Assembly (NCBI RefSeq): GCF_026151205.1
Contig: NC_087077.1
Location: 7,989,983 to 8,053,982, forward strand
DNA from: Bolinopsis microptera
Taxonomy: Eukaryota; Ctenophora; Tentaculata; Lobata; Bolinopsidae
DNA length: 64,000 nt
Reading direction: 5' to 3'
In this document: one piece after another, positions 22,809-32,686 of the stretch
How the letters are laid out: each line of letters starts with the position of its first letter
Position numbering within the stretch: position 1 is the stretch's first letter
Made by a program: the position numbers and the translations under genes
The notes under the pieces: model-generated
What the model was told of the DNA's origin: nothing
The model's input: the letters and a program-made list of their open reading frames with translations, nothing else
Database searches by the model: none

Positions 22809-25104
22809 TGTGTCTGAGTGGAGTTGGGTTAAAAACATATAAGAGATACGATGATTTAACTTGTAGAAGCTTTCAATAAACATGTGTTAATCGTCGTCAG
22901 CTGAATGTGATGTGGTGGACAATGCTTATATGTGATTGAGTGGTGTCAGGGATGGAGGGTGGGGGAGGTGTGGGTGGGAAAGTGAAAATTACAGTACAAT
23001 GTCAATAAAAATTTAGTCTTCTGTTGAGGTTGAGAAGGAAATGCCAGATGGTCTGGACTTTAAGGATTTGGCAATTTTAGGAAGAATGGGGTCCCAGAGG
23101 GAACTACATTTGGGTGCGCGGTCTGTTCTGTTCATAGCTGGTTGTCGTATTTGTATAGCTGCGTGTTCTGTGAGGTCAAGTTGGGAGCGTGAGGTGAGGG
23201 ATTTGAGGACTTCGATGTTGTTCCAGGAGATGGTGTGGCCGGTGGTCAGGGCATGATGTGCAGGGGCTGATTTGATTCTGTCTGTGGATTCGTCGATGGC
23301 GTTGTTGAGTCTGTAACATCGTTCGTGTTCTTTCATGCGGTGGACCAAGGGTCTGTAGGTCTGTCCGGCGTATTTGGAGGGGCACTGTGAGCAGGAAATT
23401 TCGTAGATGGTGTTGGGAGTGAGGTGAGTAGGGGGTGTGGTCTTCGTTTTGGTGAGGAGGTTGCGGAGGGAGGTAGCAGAGGAGTGGGTGACTTTGATGT
23501 CGTGTTGTCCGAGTATCTTGGAGATGGGTTTGGATAGGGAGGGATGGAAAGGAAGAGAAACACTAAGGGCATGTTCACGGGTCTGTCGGTTGAATGAGGC
23601 TAGGGATTGGTGGCGAGAGGGGTTGGTGAATTTCCGTTGTACTTCGTCCATGATGGTGGTGATGCGGTGAGGAGGGAAGCCGTTCTGGAGGCAAACGTGT
23701 CGTACTGTCTGGAGTTCGTCGTCAAGGTGTTGGGGTGAGCAGATGTTGTGGGCTCTTCTGGTCAGTGATCGGATGACTGCGTTCTTAGATGAGTTGGTGG
23801 TGCAGGAGGAGTACTTGGTGTAGAGGTTGGTGTGGGTGGGTTTTCTGTAGACTGATGTGGATTTGTCAGGGTGGATGAGAACGTCAAGGAAGGGTATAGT
23901 TCCGTCTGTAGAGGGATGTTCTTGGGTAAAGTTGAGGTCTTCAGTAAGGGAGTTAAGGAATGTAAGGAAGGATTCTGCGTGGTTTCTGTCTCTGAAAGAT
24001 CCAAGGCCGTCGTCAACGAAATGGGAGTAAGTGTTCGGAGGGTCAGGACATGAGGATAAAGCTAAGGTCTCGATTTCAGCAAGGCGGATTTCAGCTAGTT
24101 CAACAATGAGGGGGGATCCCATTGTACCACCTTCGTCTTGGGAGTAGAAGGAGCCGTTGAATTCAAGGTATGAGTTGTCAAGGCAAAAGTTGATAAGGGA
24201 GCCTATGGTGGTGGTGGTGACATTGGAGGGAAGACGAGAGGGGTTCTGTTCAAAGGAGGAGATGACAGTTTTGAGGGATAGGCGCATGTCACAGGAGGTG
24301 TACAAGGATTGGACGTCTAAGGAGGCGTGGTAGTGGAAGGAGGGATTGAGAGAGGAGTCGAAGCGATGTTTGAAGTCGGAAGAGTCTTTGAGGCGTAAGG
24401 GGTTCTGGGCTAGGGGTTTGAGGAAAGATGCGAGGACTTTGTGGAGGGCTTGGAGGGGGGTGTTGTAGAAGCTGACTACGGGACGGATAGGTGCGCCGGG
24501 TTTGTGTATCTTAGGTTGTCCGTAAAGTTGAGGCCATCTAGGATGTAGGTTGCGCATCTTGTGGTATAGGTCGGTCGTGATCTTCTTGTCGGTGTGTAGT
24601 TTCTTGAGGACTTTCTGTAGTTTAGTGGTAACGGATTGAGTGGGGTCTTTCGTTAAGAGGGTGTAACTACCTGAGGATAAGTGGTCGGTAACTTTGGTTA
24701 TGTATTGATCGTGAGTCAGTACAACAGTGGCGTTGCCCTTATCAGCAGGTAGAAATTTCAATTCAGATTTCTTAGACTTTAAAGATTTAAGAGCGGTACG
24801 TTGTTGTGGAGTCAAATTGTCGGTGGTCATGTCACGTTTATTGTCAAATTTAGATAATACAGAGGTGACCTGATATGTGGCTGAGGCTTCCATGCCTTCT
24901 CCTAGTTGTTTAGTGATATTCTGTATGAGGGGAGCCAGGTCGGGGGTAGGATCTGAGGTGGGTGTCGGGACGAACTTCAGTCCAAGGGAGAGGACGTCAG
25001 TTTCAGCTGTGGAGAGGGTCTGTCCAGAGAGGTTGATCACTGTTTTGGCTGTGGTGTCTTTCTTGGGGGTAGGTGAGGTCTTGAGGAGGGGACCATGTGT
25101 CTGA
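22809..25104 (-). mobile_element. Penelope-like element with 9-bp target duplication
   Basis: TGTGTCTGA flanks the element on both sides (22809-22817 and 25096-25104). The undisturbed site with a single TGTGTCTGA is at 28776-28784 in the twin 227-bp repeat, so the insertion boundaries (22818-25095) are certain to within a base or two. The element lies on the minus strand and encodes a long RT plus GIY-YIG frame. The open frame runs right to the 5' boundary without an ATG, so the copy is 5'-truncated. The 3' region is 195 bp (22818-23012). No paired pLTR is visible. Confidence 0.92.
23013..25095 (-). CDS. Penelope-type reverse transcriptase with GIY-YIG endonuclease
   Basis: About 693 open codons, stop at 23013-23015. 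Residues here are counted from the GTG at 25038-25040. Near the N-terminus it has the family's L-S-x-x-E-x-x-x-L-x-x-G-L-K-F-V-P-T-P signature (about residues 9-27) and LPADKGNATVV (97-107). The RT core follows: GQPKIHKPGAPIRPVVS (174-190), motif A with D242 in LDVQSLYTS, TMGSPL (306-311), and the catalytic FVDD (341-344). The C-terminal GIY-YIG nuclease has IYEISCSQCPSKYAGQTYR (545-563) with the usual CxxC before YAGQ, Arg 563 and the catalytic Glu 625. The domains are complete and free of stops, so the protein may have been active recently, but the 5' end is missing. It primes reverse transcription at target nicks made by the GIY-YIG domain; this role is known for the family. Confidence 0.92.
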
Positions 25105-25153
25105 TCTAAAATTGCACGAGAAATAGATAAAATTAGGTCTCAGACAGAACTCT

Positions 25154-25184
25154 GTTGGCAAACCTATGTCTCAGGTTTGCCAAC
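25154..25184. repeat. 12-bp inverted repeat at the LINE 5' junction
   Basis: GTTGGCAAACCT, a 7-nt spacer ATGTCTC, then AGGTTTGCCAAC: a perfect hairpin at the very start of the element. It could be a templated inverted duplication made when the cDNA joined the target, or a genuine structured RNA end. Confidence 0.9.
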
Positions 25185-28061
25185 AGGAGACAGGAGGAGA
25201 TTGATAAGTTGGTCATTGAGAGGAGAGTGCTGAGGAGGAAAGCCAGGAAAGCTTGTTCCCAGTCTGTAAAGGATGGTTTCAATGCTTTGCTTAGAGGCCT
25301 GGCAGAGAAGCTGTGTAAGTTGAGAAGAGCAGAGGCAAGGAGGAAGAAGCAGAGAGAAGTGAGGAGACAGAGAGGTGGGTTTACTCGAGATCCTTTCAAG
25401 GCTATTAAAGGTATTCTTGAACCAAGCCCTGTGGGAGAGTTAAAGTGTAGTAAGGAGGAGTTAGACAACCACCTGTCTAATACGTATAGTGATGCCAGTC
25501 GGGCAGTTCCTCTTGGCGTTCTGAATGGGTTACCTGAGGCAGCTCCTAGCCCAACTGTGGGGTTTGACAGCAGGAATATAACCAAGAAGGAGTTCGAAGA
25601 GGTTGTTAAGAAAGCCAGAGGTAAGAGTTCACCTGGTAACAACGGCATCCCGTATACGGTGTACAAGAGGTGTCCAGGAATATCTCAGAACTTGTGGCAT
25701 GTGCTGAGAGGAGGCTACAAGGCTGAGGAGTACCCAGACAACTGTAGGTACTTTGAAGGGATCTACATTCCTAAGGCGGATGGAGATTTTGGACCCAGCA
25801 CAGGACGTCCTATATCGCTAGGAAACATTCAGGGGAAGATATACCTCGCTGTGTTGGCGAAAAGATTAACCAACTTTGTTGTCGCTAACGGGTATGTGGA
25901 TCTCTCTGTGCAGAAGGGTGGAGTTCCTGGTGTACACGGATGTACAGAGCACTTTGGAGCTATGTGGGAGGTGCTCAAAGATGCTAGAGTTAAGAGAAAG
26001 GATCTGAGTGTTGTCTGGTTAGACTTGGCGAATGCTTACGGGGCTGTTCCACATTTACTTATTGTGAAAGCACTCCGCTTCTATCATATCCCCGAGAAAG
26101 TTATCAACATCGTTATCAAATACTTCTCGGAAGTTTACGGAAGATTCTCCTCTAAAACAGTGACATCAGAGTGGCAGCAGTTCGAGATAGGAATATTTAT
26201 GGGCTGTGTCATCTCGGTGATCTTGTTTGTGCTATGCATGAACCTTTCTGACGAGTACTTGAAGATGAAGGTACCCAGGAGTGTCGAGTACATTAAGGAT
26301 GGAACAGCTATACCACCCCTTAAGCTGTTTATGGATGATAGCTGCCTTACCACGGCTAAAATGGTAGATATGCAAACCCTGCTTGATGTTTATCAGGAGT
26401 TCGTTGTGTGGTCAAGGTTCAAGCTTAAGTCGTCTAAGTCTAGGGCACTAGTCTACCAGAAGGGAGTGACAGTGGAGTGGGTTGTAGAGAGTTCAGAAGG
26501 TAGTCAGGCGAGGTTGCAGCTTAGCGGGGAGGTGATCCCGAATGTATCTGAGAAACCAATCAAGTTTCTAGGGAGGTGGATTCGGGCAGAAGGAAAGGAC
26601 AAAGCTATAATCGAGAAAACACACGAGGATCTTGTTACATACCTCAGTAGACTCGATCTTAGCTCCCTCACCGGCCTGCAGAAATGTTGGGGGTATCAGT
26701 ATATGGTCCTTCCAAAGATGAAGTGGCCACTTGCCATTTATGATATCCCGATCAGCACTGTTTCTCGCTGGGAGCAAACAACTAACAGTCATCTCAGAAA
26801 ATGGCTAGGAGTGGGACACACGCTTAGTAGCTCTTGCCTGTTTAGTCATTCATCCAGTGTTGCTCTCCCCATCGACAACCTAACCGACACTTGGAAAGTA
26901 GAAAAGTGCCGTCTCTTGCAGTCATATCAAACATCTCAGGATGCTTTGATCAGAGCGGTGCAACCCCAGGTGCGGTCTGGGAGAGTTTGGAAGGCAGATG
27001 CTCAGCTTCACGAAGCTGAAAGAGACTTGGTGTGTGAGTCAGTGCGAGGTATGGTGCAACCTCTTAGTAGAGCGGGAATTGGTTTCGGTGATTGGAAGAA
27101 GCCCTGGGAGAAGATGTCAGAAAAGGAGCAGCAGAGGGAGGTGTTGGATAGGGTTAAGGAGAACATCAGGAAGGAAAGAGAGGTGCAGTTGGGTACGTTG
27201 GAGATGCAGTCCAGGTGGGGTAATTGGAGAGAGCTGGTGACAAGGACTGACATGAGCTGGCACACGCTCTTCAAGTATGGGGACTCATTAATCGGTTTTC
27301 TGCTTAGTGCTGTGTATGGCACGCTTATTACACCAGCTTTAGCATCCAAGTGGAGCGAGGATGAGGATGGGATGTGCAAGCTGTGTGGTGACAAGTTGGG
27401 AACTGTGCCGCATATTCTGGCTGGTTGTCCTGTGGCACTAAGTCAAGGGAGATACCGATGGCGCCACGATAAGGTGCTTAAACAAATAGCAGACCAAGTG
27501 AAATTCCATTGTGAGCGGAGAGTCAACAAGAGGAAGAGCTCTTGTGTCACTCGGAAAGCCATTGAGTTTGTTCCAGCAGGAGGGAGGTTTAAGGAGGTGA
27601 AGAGGTCGAAAGTCAGTGAGTTTGGGATTCTGAGTGGGGCCACTGATTGGATAGTATTAGCAGACCTGGATGAGCAGCTGAAATTCCCGTCGGATATAGC
27701 AACGACCAGATTAAGACCAGATTTGGTTCTTTTCTCGAAAGCTTCCAAGAGAGTAATCTGGTGGGAGCTTACAGTACCGTCGGAAGAGAGAATAGCTGCA
27801 TCCCATGAGCTGAAGCTTGATCGGTATAACAGTCTACAAGCGGAAATACAAGCTAATGGGTGGTCATGTTTCAGCTTTGCTGTTGAGGTTGGTGCTAGAG
27901 GTGTGGTCGCAGCAAGTTTGGAGTGTGCATCAAGGAAGATTGGTCTGACTGGGAGAGCCCTCAAGAAGTTGGTCAGAGATTGTGGGAAGGATGCAGCCCA
28001 TTGTTCAAGATGGATTTATCTGCTGTCTAGGAAAAGAGAGTGGGAGATGAGAGCTGTTTGA
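25155..28061 (+). CDS. LINE polyprotein: RT, CCHC zinc knuckle, restriction-like endonuclease
   Basis: 968 open codons counted from a TTG (no ATG start; 5'-truncated), ending TGA. It has a basic N-terminal region (1-80, many R/K), then RT: GRPISLGNIQGKIYLAVLAKR (217-237), motif A with D290 in VVWLDLANAYGAVPH, an unusual motif B GIFMGCVISVILF (346-358) in place of G-D-P-L-S-P, and motif C FMDD (392-395) in place of ADD. The C-terminal part has C741-x2-C744-x8-H753-x4-C758, the zinc knuckle found in RLE-type LINEs, then a PD-(D/E)xK-like core with R854-P-D856 and E871 in WWELTVPSEERI. This architecture matches the R2/R4/NeSL/HERO group, but RT motifs B and C are atypical. I recall similar MDD-type RTs being widespread in cnidarian and fish genomes, though I cannot place the clade. 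It would nick DNA with the RLE domain and prime reverse transcription there. Confidence 0.85.
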   Translation: MANLCLRFANRRQEEIDKLVIERRVLRRKARKACSQSVKDGFNALLRGLAEKLCKLRRAEARRKKQREVRRQRGGFTRDPFKAIKGILEPSPVGELKCSKEELDNHLSNTYSDASRAVPLGVLNGLPEAAPSPTVGFDSRNITKKEFEEVVKKARGKSSPGNNGIPYTVYKRCPGISQNLWHVLRGGYKAEEYPDNCRYFEGIYIPKADGDFGPSTGRPISLGNIQGKIYLAVLAKRLTNFVVANGYVDLSVQKGGVPGVHGCTEHFGAMWEVLKDARVKRKDLSVVWLDLANAYGAVPHLLIVKALRFYHIPEKVINIVIKYFSEVYGRFSSKTVTSEWQQFEIGIFMGCVISVILFVLCMNLSDEYLKMKVPRSVEYIKDGTAIPPLKLFMDDSCLTTAKMVDMQTLLDVYQEFVVWSRFKLKSSKSRALVYQKGVTVEWVVESSEGSQARLQLSGEVIPNVSEKPIKFLGRWIRAEGKDKAIIEKTHEDLVTYLSRLDLSSLTGLQKCWGYQYMVLPKMKWPLAIYDIPISTVSRWEQTTNSHLRKWLGVGHTLSSSCLFSHSSSVALPIDNLTDTWKVEKCRLLQSYQTSQDALIRAVQPQVRSGRVWKADAQLHEAERDLVCESVRGMVQPLSRAGIGFGDWKKPWEKMSEKEQQREVLDRVKENIRKEREVQLGTLEMQSRWGNWRELVTRTDMSWHTLFKYGDSLIGFLLSAVYGTLITPALASKWSEDEDGMCKLCGDKLGTVPHILAGCPVALSQGRYRWRHDKVLKQIADQVKFHCERRVNKRKSSCVTRKAIEFVPAGGRFKEVKRSKVSEFGILSGATDWIVLADLDEQLKFPSDIATTRLRPDLVLFSKASKRVIWWELTVPSEERIAASHELKLDRYNSLQAEIQANGWSCFSFAVEVGARGVVAASLECASRKIGLTGRALKKLVRDCGKDAAHCSRWIYLLSRKREWEMRAV

Positions 28062-28605
28062 GCTTTATGACTTCACCTAACAGCCAGAGGTGCCATAAGC
28101 TAACTCGTCGTAAATCGCGAGCTCTAGCAGGTATCCTCGGGTGATTGTCAGATCAGATGGTGGTCCAAGAGAGACTGCTGGGGCACCTGACAGAAAACCG
28201 TATCGCAATGAAAGCCCCGAAACGGTGTCAGGTTTGTGACTGAAGATTCTGATCAAGCTCAGGGTTGAGTCTACACAGTGTCGCCACTTGCCGATGCCAG
28301 TTGATGCGAGAAGACACTGATGTAAGTGGGAAGTTATGTCTAAGAAACAGCGTGTGGTTCGGGTGCCGGTTGAACGCATGTAAAAGGGAGGGTATATCCG
28401 TATTTCGCTGCTAGTGATGCAGTCCTTAGCCCGGTAGCTAAGGCTTCCCCGTTTCTCGCTCATTTGTGCTCCGATGGGCTTGTGACCTCTGCGGGGGTCA
28501 AGTGCAGGATGAGGGACATGGCTGACCAGGAGAAGGTTGTTTTTGGGAGATAGAGTAAGGTTGGTTTGGTGTTGTGCCTTCGCAGTTTAACTGTATCTTT
28601 ACTCC

Positions 28606-28832
28606 TTGAGTACAATGCAGGAATAAAAAAATGTGTCTTAAATGTTTTATATTAAATGTGTTATAATTATATTAACCACCTTATATTCGTATAATATGTA
28701 CTCATAAACAATGATAGTCCCAATTGTTTTTAATTGCCTATAATTTAAACCTTCTTATTAAATAATTTAGATGACTGTGTCTGATCTAAAATTGCACGAG
28801 AAATAGATAAAATTAGGTCTCAGACAGAACTC
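28606..28832. repeat. Right 227-bp direct repeat (uninterrupted)
   Basis: It begins TTGAGTACAATGCAGG and ends CAGACAGAACTC. Identical to the left repeat on base-by-base reading, including the A7 run at 28625-28631. It contains the single TGTGTCTGA that the Penelope element duplicated in the other copy. Confidence 0.93.
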
Positions 28833-29382
28833 GACCGGGATACCGGCGCAGCCGGAATACCGGCTGGTATTTGGCGATTTTGTACCGGTATACTGGTACC
28901 GGCCGGGATTTTGGTTTTAGCCGGGATTTTTCCAAAATAAATTCAGTTTTTCTCAACGTTAATTTGAGTCCAAAATTAACAAATCTGTGAACATTTTCCT
29001 AAAACATTTTGATGAAATCATTGAACAATGGAGACTGGAGTCAATCTATATTTAACATAATCATGGGTGTACGAATTATGGACTTCTTTCTGACTTATGA
29101 CTTAATTATTGTGACTAAGTGTCACGGCTCACGGTCTTGTGTTACCGAGGGACAAGTAAAACAGAGTTCTCCGGGTAAAGACAGCATTAATAAATGCTAT
29201 TCAGTATTCATCCTATTCAATTATTCAGGTAAGGTGATGTAAACTGTAAAGTGATAAGCTCCAACGTCAAACACCATGTTCAATTAAATAAGTTTAAGTA
29301 ACCAATACCAGGTCACAGGATTTTTATAGTTACGGAGACTGTTGGAAACGATGCAAACCAGGATCGGACTCCTATCAGAAAT
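28833..29382. other. ACCGG-rich stretch, then a LINE remnant edge
   Basis: 28833-28930 has repeated ACCGG/CCGGGAT words (TACCGGTATACTGGTACCGG is partly palindromic), similar in flavour to the hAT-like GGGACC arrays near 35.2 kb. The last part, about 29340-29382, stays open in the frame that resumes at 33702 beyond the TIR element, so it is probably the left half of the interrupted LINE remnant. Confidence 0.4.
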
Positions 29383-29387
29383 AGTCG

Positions 29388-29423
<36 letters not shown>

Positions 29424-29840
29424 AATGACTACCAATGGAGACTTTTGGGGACTAATGGGGACTAAAAATCGTGGGGACTAGAGGTCAACTCGTTGACGTA
29501 ATTCACCATTTGTCCCCACAAGTCCCCAGAATTTTTGACAGTTATTTATGGTTTTCAAGTTAGTTTAATAACGATACGATCGAGATGTTTTGTCCAAGAT
29601 AAGAGTAGGATAAATCTGACTTAAAAGTAAAATGATAAGCCCGGTTGTAATGTGTTCTACCACTGTACAAGTCAGTTCAGATTGAGGTAAATTGAAGTTT
29701 AGCTCTCGTGAAGGTAGAAGAAGCCGACTCGCTGAACTCTTGAATCTTTTGACCCATCAGCATGGACATTATCGGGGAAAATGATGATCGATTAGAATCT
29801 TACAGTTACTCCTCCTTAGAATCTTACAGTTACTCCTCCC

Positions 29841-32132
29841 AGAAGGAGGAAGACTGAGGAGAAAGAGGAGGACTGAGGAGGACTGAGGAGGAGGAGAAGG
29901 ACCGAGGAGGACTGAGGAGGAGGAGGACTGAAGATGAGAGGGAGGACTGAGGAAGAGGAGCAGGATTGGTGAGAAGGAGGAGGAAAACGAGAAGGAGGAG
30001 GACTGAGGACGGGGAGGAGGAGGAGAAGGACTAAGGATGAGGAGGACTGAGGAGGAGGATGAGGACTGAGGAGGAGGAGGATAAGGAGGAGAATGAGGAG
30101 GAGGAGGAGGAGGAAGACTCAGGAGGAGGACTCAGGAGGTGGAGGAGGATGAGGAGGACTGAAGAGGAGGAGGAGGAATGATGAGGAGGAGGAGGACTCA
30201 GGAGGAGGAGGAGGACTGAGGACGGGGAGGAGGAGGAGGACTAAGGACGAGGAGGACTGAGGAGGAGGACGAGAGCGAAGATGAGGAGGAGGAGGACTGA
30301 AGAGGAGGACTGATAAGAAGGAGGAGGAGGAGGAGGTGGAATGAGGAAGAAGACTGAGGATGAGGAAAAGGAGAAGGAGGACTGGGGAAGAGGAGGACTT
30401 GGGGAGGACTGAGGAGGAGGACTGGGGTAGGACTGAGGAGGATGATGAGGAGGAGGATGATGAGGAGGAGGACCGAGGATGAGGAGAAGGAGAAGGAGGA
30501 CTGGGGGAGGACTGATGAGGAGGAGGACTGGGGGAGGACTGATGCAGATGAGGAGGAGGACTGGGGGAGGACTGAGGAGGAGGAGGACTTCGGAGTAGAA
30601 GGAGGAAAAGGAGGAGAAGGAGGAGAAGGAGGAGGAGGAGGAGGAGGAGGAGGACTGACGAGGAGGAGAAGGACTGAGGAGGAGGAGGAGGATGAGGAGG
30701 AGGAGGACTGACGAGTAGGAGGAGGACTGGGGACTGAGGAGGAGGACTGAGGAGGAAGAGGATGAGGACTGAGGAAGAGGACTAGGGAGGATGAGGAGGA
30801 GGAGGACTGAGGATGAGGACTAAGGAGGAGGAGGAGGAGGCTGAGGAGGAGGGGGACTGAGGAGGAGGAGGACTGATGAGGAGGAGAAGGAGGAGGAGGA
30901 CTGAGGAGGAAGAATGAAGAGGATGAGGACGAGGATTAAGGACGAGGATTAGGAGGATGATAACGAGGACTAAGGAAGAGGACTGATCAGGAGGAGAAAG
31001 AAGAGGAGAAGGAGGAGGAGAAGGAAGAGGAGGATAAGGAGGAGATTGAGGAGGAAGAAGAGGAGGATGACTCAGGAGGAGGACTAAGGAAGTGGAGGAG
31101 GATGAGGAGGAGAACTCAGGAGGATGACTGAAGAGGAGGAGGAGGACTGACGAGGAGGAGGAGGAGGACTCAGGTGGAGGAAGAGGAAGAGGACTAAGGA
31201 CGAGGACGAGCATGACTAGTGGAGGACTGAGGATGATGACTGATGAGGAGGAGAAGGAGGAGGACTTAGGAGTAGGAGAAGGAGGAGGAGGATGAGGAGG
31301 AGGAGACTGAGGAGGAGGAGACTGAGGAGGAGGAGACTGAGGAGGAGGAGGACTGTTGAGGAGGAGGAGGATGATGAGGATCAGGACTGAGGAGGACTGA
31401 GTAGGAAGACTGAGGAGGACGAGGAAGAGGACTAAGGACGAGGAGGAGGACGACTGAGGAGGAGGAATGATTAGGAGGAGAAGAAAGAGGAGAAGGAGGA
31501 AGAGGATGAGGAGGAGGAGGAGAACAAGGAGAATGAGGAGGAGGACTGGGGGAGGACTAAGGAGGAGGATAAGGAGGAGGAGGACTAAGGACGAGGATGA
31601 GGACGATTATGAGGAGGACAGAGGATGAGGACTGATGAGGAGGAGGAGAAGGAGGAGGACTGGGGAGGATGACTCAGGAGGAGGATGAGGAGGACTCAGG
31701 AGGAGGACGACTATGAGGAGGACTGAGGAGAACTGATGGGGAGGAGAAGGAGGTGGAGGATGAGAAATGAGGATGAGGAGGAGAAGGACTGGGAGTAGGA
31801 CTGAGGAGGAGGGGACTGAGGAGGAGGGTAAGGAGGACTGAGGAGAAGGACGAGGAGGAGGACGAGGAGCCAGGAGAAGGAGGAGGAGGATGAGAAATGA
31901 GGATGAGGAGGAGGAGGAGAAGGAGAAGGACTGGGAGTAGGACTGAGGAGGAGGGGACTGAGGAGGAGGGTGAGGAGGACTGAGGAGAAGGACGAGGAGG
32001 AGGACGAAGAGCCAGGAACAGGACTGAAGAGGACTCAGGAGGAGAAGGACTCAGGCCCAGGAGGAGGAAAACTTAGGAGGAGATGGAAGAGGACTGATGA
32101 GAAGGAGGAGGAAGACTAGGGAGGAGGAGGAC
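29841..32132. repeat. 2.3-kb polypurine GGA/CTGAGGAGGA block
   Basis: One strand is almost entirely purine (GGA, GAA, GAC and TGA words), built on irregular units such as GACTGAGGAGGAGGAG with a C and T in each GACTGA unit. Higher-order repeats are visible, for example two long near copies at about 31760-31990. Apparent open frames (Glu/Asp/Gly-rich or Pro/Ser-rich) are by-products of the repeat and not genes. Such tracts can form triplex (H-DNA) structures. Confidence 0.95.
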
Positions 32133-32292
32133 ATCTAAATGTTTTGTCTGTTTTTGTCCGTTTTTGTCCGCCCTACTTTTTGTCCGTTTTGAAAATAAAG
32201 GGTACCGAACGGACACAAAACATGATCCCCCAGCCAAGCATGTGTTACAATACAAATGTAATTGACTATACATTTAAGGTGCAGTGTACTAG

Positions 32293-32686
32293 GGGGGGAG
32301 CCAGTGGATATTTGTAGATATTTGTAGATTAATGTAGAATGGATAATCCACGAAAAAAGTGGATGACATTCTACAAATTTAGACATTTATCGCCAACAAT
32401 TCAGTAGAATTTCTGGGCACATATTTGATATTACATTTTTTGTAGATAAAATAATGTAGATATTTGTAGATTATTGTCAATGGATGATTCACGAAAATTC
32501 TACAAATTCTACAAATTTATACATTTATTTCCAAAAATTCAGTAGAATTTCTGGGCACATATTTGAGATATACATTTTTTGTAGATAAATGTAGATATTT
32601 GTAGATTATTGTAATGGATAATTCACGAAAAAAGTGGATGACATTATCCAAATATCTACAAATATCCGCTTGGCTCCCCCCTCCCC
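32293..32686. mobile_element. 394-bp MITE nested in the 4.3-kb element
   Basis: TGTACTAG flanks both sides (32285-32292 and 32687-32694). Inverted ends: left GGGGGGAGCCAGTGGATATT, right reads inversely GGGGAGGGGGGAGCCAAGCG, then GATATTTGTAGATATTTG on both. The interior holds two or three tandem copies of a roughly 130-bp unit (CAGTAGAATTTCTGGGCACA at 32400 and 32540). No open frame. The 8-bp target duplication and G-rich tips parallel the larger element around it. Confidence 0.8.

Larger units (their letters stand above)
22639..25152. repeat. Left 227-bp direct repeat, split by a Penelope element
   Basis: Bases 22639-22817 (179 bp) plus 25105-25152 (48 bp) together match 28606-28832 exactly as far as I can read. 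The gap between the two parts is the Penelope-like element plus one 9-bp target duplication. The repeat abuts the left edge of the R2-type LINE (25153); its twin abuts the right edge. Confidence 0.9.
25153..28605 (+). mobile_element. R2-type (restriction-like endonuclease) LINE between 227-bp repeats
   Basis: One long open frame (25155-28061) and a 544-bp GC-richer 3' UTR without a poly(A) tail lie exactly between two identical 227-bp direct repeats (ending at 25152 and starting at 28606). The 5' end has a 12-bp inverted repeat in place of a start codon. A decayed copy of the C-terminal third and 3' UTR is at 37800-38598, which shows that the unit is mobile and that homology stops inside the UTR there. 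If the 227-bp repeats are target duplications, this is a single complete insertion event, 5'-truncated. Confidence 0.8.

Noticed and set aside
22880-22930. CTGACGA on the minus strand in the Penelope 3' region, considered as a hammerhead core because Penelope pLTRs often carry hammerheads
   Set aside because: The following bases do not form stem II before a GAAA, so the fold fails.
23041-24053. Plus-strand open frames over the Penelope gene
   Set aside because: Antisense shadows of a clear RT/GIY-YIG frame.
30442-31213. Glu/Asp/Gly-rich and Pro/Ser-rich open frames
   Set aside because: Both are translations of the purine satellite in either strand, with no gene context.
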